Shown here piece by piece: positions 34,893 to 45,245 of a stretch of DNA of 64,000 nt. Positions within the stretch are counted from its first letter, which is position 1. Each line of letters begins with the position of its first letter. The notes under the pieces are model-generated. The model was not told where the DNA came from. It saw only the letters and a list, made by a program, of their open reading frames with translations, and did no database searches. The position numbers and the translations under genes were made by a program. Origin of the DNA: Zea mays (Eukaryota > Streptophyta > Magnoliopsida > Poales > Poaceae); NCBI RefSeq assembly GCF_902167145.1, contig NC_050102.1, forward strand, positions 3,596,001 to 3,660,000. The letters are read 5' to 3'.

Positions 34893-35049
34893 CCTGCCGA
34901 TCCCAAGATAAAGCCTAGGATCTCTCCTCCCCGACGGGGTCCCTCCCGGGAGCGAGATTCAGGCGCTGTCGGCGAACTCCACCACCCCTGCGCACGCGTG
35001 GACCGTCCGGCCTCCAGACGCGGACCGTCCGACTCGTCAGGCAGGAACA
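34893..35049. mobile_element. Old LTR-like host element, piece 3 of 4
   Basis: Continues piece 2 after the GGTGG duplication (CCTGCCGATCCCAAG...) and contains GGACCGTCCGG and GGACCGTCCG motifs. It is cut at 35050-35054 by the CCAAC duplication of the Opie-like element. Confidence 0.6.
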
Positions 35050-35054
35050 CCAAC

Positions 35055-35613
35055 TGAAAGGGAATTAGGCTTACACCTAGTTCCTATATAATTTTGGTGG
35101 TTGAATTGCCCAACACAAATCCTTGGACTAACTAGTTTGCTCTAGTGCATAAGCTATACAGGTGCTAAAGGTTCACACTCAGCCAATAAAAAGACCAAGT
35201 TTTGGATTCAACAAAAGAGCACAGGGCCAACCGAAGGCACCTCAGGTCTGGCACACCGGACTGTCCGGTGTGCCACCGGACAATGTCCGGTGCACCAGAG
35301 GACTCCAACGCGAACTTGCTGCCTTCGGGAATTTCCAGAGGCGACTCCGCTATAATTCACCGGACTGTCCGGTGTACACCGGACAGTGTCCGGTGCGCCA
35401 AGGGAGGTCGGCCTCAGGAACTCGCCAGCTTCGGGAAAAGCCAATGGCTCGTCCACTATAATTCACCGGACTGTCCGGTGTGCACCGGACTGTCCGGTGC
35501 GTCTCCAGAGCAACGGCTATCTCCGCGCCAACGGCTACCTGCAGAGCAATAAATGCGCGCGCAGCGCGCGCAGAAGTCAGGCGAGCCCATACTGGCACAC
35601 CGGACAGCAAACA
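35055..35613 (+). repeat. 5' LTR of Opie-like element, first part
   Basis: Starts TGAAAGGGAATTAGGC. It carries most of the palindrome copies CACCGGAC..GTCCGGTG (35257-35508). It is interrupted after AAACA at 35609-35613 by the Gypsy-type element and resumes at 44462. It lacks a 21-bp palindrome-bearing segment and a 16-bp segment found in the 3' LTR, and has a shorter C-run. Confidence 0.92.
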
Positions 35614-38600
35614 TGTCACACCCGGATTTTAGGGGTCCAAAACCCGGGGTTAACATAAACACCAGGTATGCTGGGACCAAGTCTCACACATATGATGTAT
35701 AGTGGCACAGGATCGAATGTCACAACATTATATATCACAGGAGTTCTATACAAAATAAATAATTACATTATAAGGAGACAACGGTCCAGCAACCCAAAGT
35801 TGACTGGGAGACGACGACCTAGACCACTCACGAACTCATCGCTGCATCTTCCATGAGCATCATCCTGCAGTACCTGGTCTTGACCTGTGGTGTATGTGAG
35901 ACAGCAAGAGTGAGCTCACATACGTTCATCGCTCAACAAGTTGTGGGGAATAATGTGCATGAACTCGCCAAAGGTGGGAGCTCACGTGAAGTGTAAGGCT
36001 TACCAAAGGAGATGGTTAGAGCTGAGCATTGCTTTTAAAGTTGGTCAAAATTTTATTAGCAATTACTAAGTATAAGTAAATACCAATCCAATTAAATAGT
36101 AGAACAAAAGTAACAAACTCACCTGCGATGCAATGCATATGACAAATTGAGTTTAAGTTCCATAATTTAATCATCAGAGAGTCCTGAGCTGCTCATGACC
36201 GTGAGCTCGGCTAGTATACCAGTTTTACACTCTGCAGAGGTGGTACCCTTTACCCACAAGTCATGTTACCCATCTGCCAAGAGATCGCGACTTCCCATAC
36301 ACCTCTACCGAGGAGGCGAGGCAGGGTAACACTACGAGGCCTTTACAAAGTTCCACTAGCTTCAGAAAACCCGCTACAGTTTATAGGAAGCTCCAATGCA
36401 GGAATCCCTTGCAGGACCGCCATCACAGCAAAATCCTCCCGAGGGCCTCCCCAGGAATCCCTTGCAGGACCGCCATCACAGCAAAATCCTCCCGAGGGCC
36501 TTCCCAGGAATCCCTTGCAGGACCGCCATCACAGCAAAATCCTCCCGAGGGCCTCCCTACACTGACCACTCCCCTACTGCCCTTGCCCCTTTCGGGTAAG
36601 GTAGTCCTCCACTAGCTTTCCTAATTAGTCAGCCAAGGGCGTCCCATTAAACCCTTGTGGTGGCACGTGGTTCTCAAGTTAAGCTCTATGTTCCAATTAA
36701 CATTTAATGATCTTGTCATGAACATAAATAGAATAACAACATAATTGGAACATAGATGTAATGAAATATTAACCCAAAACCATATAAAGCAGTAGCAGAA
36801 CTACCCAAGTGATTCAGGGGTAAACAAGGTATTCAGGACGAACAAACTAGGGTGACCTATTGGGTCCAATCAAAATTAACCTATGCAGATCATTATGATT
36901 AATCAGAACATGAGTGGGTAAAGGAAGTGATCAAGGGCACAACTTGCCTGGGACTTGAGAATCCAGGTACCAGGATGATCTTCAGGTGACACGTGACCTT
37001 GCTCTAGTCGTAGCAATACAAACAAACATTGTATAGGCAAAATTAACATTACACCAAACATAAGTACAAACTGAATAATAATAATCTACGCATTGCTACG
37101 AGGTCGTAGGAACAAGAATCACTAAATTCGGAGTTACAGTTAGAAAGTTATGGATTTCTGAAGTTATTTAGCACATAGAACAGATTAATTCAAATGAACA
37201 ATTTTAATTCAAGTTTCATAGCTAAACAGTGTTACTAGTTGATATACAATATTAAAACAAAATTATAGAAACTGGAACGGGTCAATTCGGAGTTAGAATG
37301 AATTAAATACGGATTAAACAAGTTTATGGATTTATTTTTATATAAAAACCTATTTTCTAATCCATTTATTCAATTTATCCTATCACTGGACTGCGCCTTA
37401 ATTAAACAGAAGCGCAGGGGGCTCGGGGATAAAATTCCTAAGGCTCAGTCGACAGTGAGCGAGGACGGCGGGTTGAATAAGAAAAACTGCAGGGGCCTTT
37501 GTGTTAATCTGCGCCCGCGAAGGGGTATCGCGGGATCACGGCCGTAGGATTAGAAATCTACGACCCGGATTAGATCCACCCCGTGGATAACTGATGCGCG
37601 ACCAGCACAGTCAGATCCCGATCCTACGGTCCAAATGGATCTGGCGCCTATATGAGTCTCAACCGATCGATCCAAGATCAACGGTTAACCCCGCCCCGGC
37701 CGAAACGTTACAGCCAACCAATCTCCACCGCATAGACTCTATCCAACGGCTAAAACGTGTCCCACCAAGGATCAAATCTCAGCCTTTTACGGAGATCTAA
37801 CGGTCCAGCGATCGTCATCTACCTCGCTCATCACCCGACCGAACACCCAGCCACGACGTTCGCCAGACACGGCCAAGCCATTACCGGCCGCACTTAAAGC
37901 TCGAGTCCCGCCTAAAAACTTCACTCCAGCCACCGCAAAACGAAGAGCAGAGGCCTGCGAGACTGGTACAGGAGTTCTCACCGTGGATGGAAGCAGAGCT
38001 GACCGGCCGCGGCGTGTGGATCACGGCGAGGCGCAATACCCTGGCGTCCAGAAGCTTCCTTCGCGCACGCCCCAGAGAAGATCCCGAGCGGCGCCCAAAG
38101 CCTAGGCGAGGTCGCATCCGCGGTCGATGTTGCTGGCTACACGATTCTCTCCCCTTTCTCTTTCACGGGTAACAACGGGTTTCTCTCTCCCTCTCGCGGG
38201 CAACGGCGATGGTGGCGGACTGGATAAGGTGAGAAGAAGAGGTCGTGGGGCCCGATTTATAGCCCGGGGAACGTGGATTTCAGGCTTAAACAGAATCCGT
38301 ACTATCCGGTTGGTTACAACTGATTCCGCGATTTGAGCGAAGATTACCTGCGCGCTGACCCAGCAGTCCATGCCAGCGCGAGGAAGACGGAGATGGAGAT
38401 GGAGACGGAGGGGATGGAGCTTCGGCTTTATACCCAAGGAGCGACCCGCGGCCGTTGCACGGAGGCCGAGAATCCACGGCGAGTTTGGCGGAGTCCGCGC
38501 GGCGCGATCGGCAAGCTGTTGAAGACGAGCCCGACATGCGGACCCCGCGGACCAGAGAGAGGGAGGGAGGAGCGAGCGCGGGTAAGAGACTGGGCAGGGG

Positions 38601-39123
38601 GCCCCACATGTCAGCGAGAAAGCGCGGCGCGGCGGGGAGCGAAGTTGGGCCGCGCGGCGGGATAGGGTTAGTGGGCCGAATGGGAGGTATGGCGGCCCAT
38701 GAGGCTGATTTCGTTTTATTCTTTTTATTTTCTGTTTTCTTTTCTTCTTTTTTTTCTTTATTTTCAAACCCAATTTGAGTTCAAGTTTAAATTCAAACTT
38801 GTGGCAAATTCACTTTCAGATTAATAGTAAAATTTGGACATACCTAAGAGTGTGATGAATTTATAACTTTGTTTTGTTTTGTATAATATTTCTTTCTCTC
38901 TTTCCTATTTCCAATTCAAACCAAGCCAAGTTTTAAATTCTAGATTTCAAATTTATGCATAAGTTAAACTTTCACATGATAATTACTACATAGTGTTTCT
39001 TCATTTATTTTATTATGAGTATTTACCTTTAAAAAGGGTGAATTATAAAGTTTTAATTATTTATCAATGGTATTTTGCTCAGATTTCTTCTATCAATCCC
39101 AAATTCAGAATTTGGGTGTTACA
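35614..39123 (-). repeat. Long LTR (left copy)
   Basis: 3510 bp. It holds three tandem 53-bp units (36401, 36454, 36507, each starting GGAATCCCTTGCAGGACC) and a GC-rich block at 37430-38700 that gives long chance frames on both strands. In the element's own direction, GGGCTATAAATCGGGC (read from about 38250-38265) is a likely TATA region. It differs from the right copy by G versus A at 37010/42344 and by one extra G at 38597-38601. Confidence 0.92.
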
Positions 39124-40947
39124 AATCCTACCCCCTTAAAAATAATCTCGTCCTCGAGATTTGTAAGAAAAGGGATGTATACTCATATTGTTCTCGGAAC
39201 ATTTGCACAAACAAAGAAATCTCAGCATGAGGTATAATTCTTTAACATAGGGTCAATAGACCTTATTGTTCTTTCTAAAATAATATCATATCATCTACTA
39301 ACTAAAGTAACACCTAGATCTTACAAATCATCATAATCTATATTTATGTAGCTTGGTGAAGCTGGTGGTGGTGGTGGTGGAGGTTGTTGTTGTTGTCTCT
39401 CCACCCGTGCTTGCTTTATTTCTTGGCGGGCCTGACGTATTTCCTCGCGTTGTTGTCTTATCTGATTTTGCATCTCGGTCACCAGGTCTGTTAATTGTTG
39501 TATTACCAGTCTTTGGGTAGCAACCACTTGATTGATTTCAACAGGTGGAGGATTTGGAGGATTCATTTTCTGTTTGTTGTTGACCATGAAAGTTAGAGGC
39601 ATATGGTAATAGTTTTGCAAAGGAAATTATTCAATAAGCGGAATGAATAAGCTAGTAGCTGGTTATACTCTAAAGATTCTTTGGTAGGGCTAAATCTTTG
39701 TTTTATGTCCAGATTGGGGTAACCAATCGTATAAGGTGAATATCCAAGGGTAAGATAGAATCTGTCAAGAAGAGAGATATATATGGGTGAGATAGACTAC
39801 AAGATGTAGGTTACAAGTTTGTTTTAGGTGGGGGTTGATAGACTATGCAATCCATCATTACTCTATTGGTTGGGTTGTTATGTAACTTGTTATATAGGTC
39901 AAGTTGTTGGGTATGGCCGAGTTGATCTAGGTCACCAATTTAGGCTTAAGTGAATTTTGGAGTATAGCCTTATCCTTTGTATCAGCATCAAGTAACTCAA
40001 CCTAGCTTAGATCATATTGGATTAGATAGAATCCAGATTAGGCTGGTATGACTAGATTAAACTAGTTAAGATTAGCTAGATCAACCAGGGTAGGATAAAT
40101 ATTATTAGGATATGTTAGAATCTTTAGAAGTTAGTTAGATCTATTAGGACCAAATACAGTCTTTTTAAGGTAAGATGAATCTATTAAGGTAATAGAATAT
40201 CCTTTAAGATAAGATGGATTTATTACACAAGATTGAATCTAGGTTAGACTGGTATGACTAGTTTGACTAAATAGGATCTAATTAAGTTGCATTAGGTCAT
40301 GGTTGCTTAATCTAGGGTGGATAAGTATGCTTTATTAGGATAAGATGAATCTTTTGAGGTCAGTTAGATCTATTAGGCTGAGATAAAATCTTTTCAAGAT
40401 AAGATGAGTATCTTTTAAGATGAGATGGATTTATTAAGATAAGGGAGAATCTTTTAAGATGAGATGAATTGGTTAGAATGAGATCTTTTAGGATAAGATA
40501 AATCTCTTAAGCTAGATATGTTCCAATGGGGAATAATCTAGGTTGTCTAGTTACTTTATAAATATATTTTTATACCTATGTGTATATACAGATGCAATTG
40601 TGGACATTACTCCACAACCCATCACACTCAATCAAAGATCCAAATCAGACAGGTATCATAAGAACAAACATTCAAATATATAAACACTCATAAAAATAGT
40701 TTTGTTTTTGTTCCTAGGATTAGGTCTCCTATTCCTAAAAGTCACTTTAGGCATAGGATTTCAAAGTGTGAAATCCACATTTGTCTTTCAGAAAGAAAAG
40801 ATAAGAATAATCAGAGTAAAGCGGAAATAGATGAGAAAAGATTAAGATAAGTTTAGAAAGGATCAGAGTAGCAAAGGTGAGTAGATAATGGTTGTCCAGT
40901 TCTATCTAGGTTTCGTCCTACAGTCAACATTCCTCTGATACCACTTC
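39124..40947 (-). other. Interior of the young Gypsy-type element
   Basis: Mostly non-coding. From about 39960 to 40520 it is a field of degenerate repeats around TAAGATGAATCTTTTAAGA and TAGATTAGATAGGAT. The only open frame worth noting is the small gag-like one at 39321-39620. Confidence 0.8.
39321..39620 (-). CDS. Small gag-like open frame (99 codons) of the non-autonomous element
   Basis: Encodes 99 residues: a basic and asparagine/proline-rich start, then MNPPNPPP, a glutamine/arginine-rich predicted coiled coil (about residues 35-72, with the repeat QARQEIKQARVERQQQQ) and a polyproline tail ending SPSYINIDYDDL. The NPPP segment followed by a glutamine-rich helix resembles the extreme N-terminus of plant Gypsy Gag proteins. 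The capsid core, zinc knuckle and pol are missing. It lies near the polypurine tract, at the 3' end of the element's own transcript, which is unusual for a gag remnant. A likely ATG is at codon 1 or at the internal MNPP. Translation and function are unknown. Confidence 0.35.
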   Translation of the reverse strand: MQNYYHMPLTFMVNNKQKMNPPNPPPVEINQVVATQRLVIQQLTDLVTEMQNQIRQQREEIRQARQEIKQARVERQQQQPPPPPPPASPSYINIDYDDL

Positions 40948-43900
40948 TGTCACACCCGGATTTTAGGGGTCCAAAACCCGGGGTTAACATAAACACCAGG
41001 TATGCTGGGACCAAGTCTCACACATATGATGTATAGTGGCACAGGATCGAATGTCACAACATTATATATCACAGGAGTTCTATACAAAATAAATAATTAC
41101 ATTATAAGGAGACAACGGTCCAGCAACCCAAAGTTGACTGGGAGACGACGACCTAGACCACTCACGAACTCATCGCTGCATCTTCCATGAGCATCATCCT
41201 GCAGTACCTGGTCTTGACCTGTGGTGTATGTGAGACAGCAAGAGTGAGCTCACATACGTTCATCGCTCAACAAGTTGTGGGGAATAATGTGCATGAACTC
41301 GCCAAAGGTGGGAGCTCACGTGAAGTGTAAGGCTTACCAAAGGAGATGGTTAGAGCTGAGCATTGCTTTTAAAGTTGGTCAAAATTTTATTAGCAATTAC
41401 TAAGTATAAGTAAATACCAATCCAATTAAATAGTAGAACAAAAGTAACAAACTCACCTGCGATGCAATGCATATGACAAATTGAGTTTAAGTTCCATAAT
41501 TTAATCATCAGAGAGTCCTGAGCTGCTCATGACCGTGAGCTCGGCTAGTATACCAGTTTTACACTCTGCAGAGGTGGTACCCTTTACCCACAAGTCATGT
41601 TACCCATCTGCCAAGAGATCGCGACTTCCCATACACCTCTACCGAGGAGGCGAGGCAGGGTAACACTACGAGGCCTTTACAAAGTTCCACTAGCTTCAGA
41701 AAACCCGCTACAGTTTATAGGAAGCTCCAATGCAGGAATCCCTTGCAGGACCGCCATCACAGCAAAATCCTCCCGAGGGCCTCCCCAGGAATCCCTTGCA
41801 GGACCGCCATCACAGCAAAATCCTCCCGAGGGCCTTCCCAGGAATCCCTTGCAGGACCGCCATCACAGCAAAATCCTCCCGAGGGCCTCCCTACACTGAC
41901 CACTCCCCTACTGCCCTTGCCCCTTTCGGGTAAGGTAGTCCTCCACTAGCTTTCCTAATTAGTCAGCCAAGGGCGTCCCATTAAACCCTTGTGGTGGCAC
42001 GTGGTTCTCAAGTTAAGCTCTATGTTCCAATTAACATTTAATGATCTTGTCATGAACATAAATAGAATAACAACATAATTGGAACATAGATGTAATGAAA
42101 TATTAACCCAAAACCATATAAAGCAGTAGCAGAACTACCCAAGTGATTCAGGGGTAAACAAGGTATTCAGGACGAACAAACTAGGGTGACCTATTGGGTC
42201 CAATCAAAATTAACCTATGCAGATCATTATGATTAATCAGAACATGAGTGGGTAAAGGAAGTGATCAAGGGCACAACTTGCCTGGGACTTGAGAATCCAG
42301 GTACCAGGATGATCTTCAGGTGACACGTGACCTTGCTCTAGTCATAGCAATACAAACAAACATTGTATAGGCAAAATTAACATTACACCAAACATAAGTA
42401 CAAACTGAATAATAATAATCTACGCATTGCTACGAGGTCGTAGGAACAAGAATCACTAAATTCGGAGTTACAGTTAGAAAGTTATGGATTTCTGAAGTTA
42501 TTTAGCACATAGAACAGATTAATTCAAATGAACAATTTTAATTCAAGTTTCATAGCTAAACAGTGTTACTAGTTGATATACAATATTAAAACAAAATTAT
42601 AGAAACTGGAACGGGTCAATTCGGAGTTAGAATGAATTAAATACGGATTAAACAAGTTTATGGATTTATTTTTATATAAAAACCTATTTTCTAATCCATT
42701 TATTCAATTTATCCTATCACTGGACTGCGCCTTAATTAAACAGAAGCGCAGGGGGCTCGGGGATAAAATTCCTAAGGCTCAGTCGACAGTGAGCGAGGAC
42801 GGCGGGTTGAATAAGAAAAACTGCAGGGGCCTTTGTGTTAATCTGCGCCCGCGAAGGGGTATCGCGGGATCACGGCCGTAGGATTAGAAATCTACGACCC
42901 GGATTAGATCCACCCCGTGGATAACTGATGCGCGACCAGCACAGTCAGATCCCGATCCTACGGTCCAAATGGATCTGGCGCCTATATGAGTCTCAACCGA
43001 TCGATCCAAGATCAACGGTTAACCCCGCCCCGGCCGAAACGTTACAGCCAACCAATCTCCACCGCATAGACTCTATCCAACGGCTAAAACGTGTCCCACC
43101 AAGGATCAAATCTCAGCCTTTTACGGAGATCTAACGGTCCAGCGATCGTCATCTACCTCGCTCATCACCCGACCGAACACCCAGCCACGACGTTCGCCAG
43201 ACACGGCCAAGCCATTACCGGCCGCACTTAAAGCTCGAGTCCCGCCTAAAAACTTCACTCCAGCCACCGCAAAACGAAGAGCAGAGGCCTGCGAGACTGG
43301 TACAGGAGTTCTCACCGTGGATGGAAGCAGAGCTGACCGGCCGCGGCGTGTGGATCACGGCGAGGCGCAATACCCTGGCGTCCAGAAGCTTCCTTCGCGC
43401 ACGCCCCAGAGAAGATCCCGAGCGGCGCCCAAAGCCTAGGCGAGGTCGCATCCGCGGTCGATGTTGCTGGCTACACGATTCTCTCCCCTTTCTCTTTCAC
43501 GGGTAACAACGGGTTTCTCTCTCCCTCTCGCGGGCAACGGCGATGGTGGCGGACTGGATAAGGTGAGAAGAAGAGGTCGTGGGGCCCGATTTATAGCCCG
43601 GGGAACGTGGATTTCAGGCTTAAACAGAATCCGTACTATCCGGTTGGTTACAACTGATTCCGCGATTTGAGCGAAGATTACCTGCGCGCTGACCCAGCAG
43701 TCCATGCCAGCGCGAGGAAGACGGAGATGGAGATGGAGACGGAGGGGATGGAGCTTCGGCTTTATACCCAAGGAGCGACCCGCGGCCGTTGCACGGAGGC
43801 CGAGAATCCACGGCGAGTTTGGCGGAGTCCGCGCGGCGCGATCGGCAAGCTGTTGAAGACGAGCCCGACATGCGGACCCCGCGGACCAGAGAGAGGGAGG

Positions 43901-44456
43901 GAGGAGCGAGCGCGGGTAAGAGACTGGGCAGGGGCCCCACATGTCAGCGAGAAAGCGCGGCGCGGCGGGGAGCGAAGTTGGGCCGCGCGGCGGGATAGGG
44001 TTAGTGGGCCGAATGGGAGGTATGGCGGCCCATGAGGCTGATTTCGTTTTATTCTTTTTATTTTCTGTTTTCTTTTCTTCTTTTTTTTCTTTATTTTCAA
44101 ACCCAATTTGAGTTCAAGTTTAAATTCAAACTTGTGGCAAATTCACTTTCAGATTAATAGTAAAATTTGGACATACCTAAGAGTGTGATGAATTTATAAC
44201 TTTGTTTTGTTTTGTATAATATTTCTTTCTCTCTTTCCTATTTCCAATTCAAACCAAGCCAAGTTTTAAATTCTAGATTTCAAATTTATGCATAAGTTAA
44301 ACTTTCACATGATAATTACTACATAGTGTTTCTTCATTTATTTTATTATGAGTATTTACCTTTAAAAAGGGTGAATTATAAAGTTTTAATTATTTATCAA
44401 TGGTATTTTGCTCAGATTTCTTCTATCAATCCCAAATTCAGAATTTGGGTGTTACA
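40948..44456 (-). repeat. Long LTR (right copy)
   Basis: 3509 bp, the 5' LTR in the element's own orientation. It starts TGTCACACCCGG and ends GGGTGTTACA on the + strand. It is almost identical to the left copy throughout, including the three 53-bp units (41735-41893). Confidence 0.92.
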
Positions 44457-44461
44457 AAACA

Positions 44462-45197
44462 GTACCTGTCCGGTGTGCACCGGACATCCAGGCGGGCCCA
44501 CAAGTCAGAATCCAACGGCAGTGATGACGTGGCAGGGGGCACCGGACTGTCCGGTGTGCACCGGACTGTCCGGTGCGCCATCGAACAGACAGCCTTCCAA
44601 CGGCCACTTTTGGTGGTTGGGGCTATAAATACCCCAACCACCCCACCATTCATTGCATCCAAGTTTTCCACTTCCCAACTACTACAAGAGCTCTAGCATT
44701 CAATTCTAGACACACCAAAGAGATCAAATCCTCTCCAAATTCCACACAACGCTTTAGTGATTAGAGAGAGAGATTTGCTTGTGTTCTTTCGAGCTCTTGC
44801 GCTTGGATTGCTTTCTTCTTTCTTGATCCTTTCTTTGCAATCAAACTCACTTGTAATTTGAGGCAAGAGACACCAAACTTGTGGTGGTCCTTGTGGGAAC
44901 TTTGTGTTCCAAGTGATTGAGAAGGGAAAGCTCACTCGATCCGTGGATCGTTTGAGAGAGGGAAGGGTTGAAAGAGACCCGGCCTTTGTGGCCTCCTCAA
45001 CGGGGAGTAGGTTTGCAAGAACCGAACCTCGGTAAAACAAATCTCCGTGTCTCACTTGCTCATTCGCTTGGAATTTGTTTTTCGCCCTCTCTCACGGACT
45101 CATTTCTTTATTACTAACGCTAACCCGGCTTGTAGTTGTGTTTATATTTGTAAATTTCAGTTTCGCCCTATTCACCCCCCCCTCTAGGCGACTATCA
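44462..45197 (+). repeat. 5' LTR of Opie-like element, second part
   Basis: Resumes GTACCTGTCCGGTG after the AAACA duplication and ends CTCTAGGCGACTATCA. It carries the TATA box (GCTATAAATACC, about 44621-44632). The primer-binding site follows after two bases. Confidence 0.92.
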
Positions 45198-45245
45198 ATT
45201 GGTATCGGAGCCCGGTGCTTCATTAGAGCCTAACCGCTCGAAGTG

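Larger units (their letters stand above)
35614..44456 (-). mobile_element. Very young non-autonomous Gypsy-type LTR element with 3.5-kb LTRs, TSD AAACA
   Basis: LTRs at 35614-39123 and 40948-44456 flank an 1824-bp interior. AAACA occurs at 35609-35613 and 44457-44461. The uninterrupted sequence in the 3' LTR of the Opie element shows the empty site. The orientation is minus: the primer-binding site TGGTATCAGAGG is the reverse complement of 40932-40943, and the polypurine tract AAGGGGGTAGGATT is read from 39124-39137. There is no pol. The two LTRs differ by only two changes that I could find over 3.5 kb. LTR ends and primer site resemble those of the 28305-34887 element. Confidence 0.93.

Noticed and set aside
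38102..38773. A 223-codon minus-strand frame and its neighbours in the GC-rich part of the long LTR (repeated at 43436-43942)
   Set aside because: The two LTR copies differ in this frame because of a single-base indel, and the product is low-complexity; it is LTR promoter or leader sequence.
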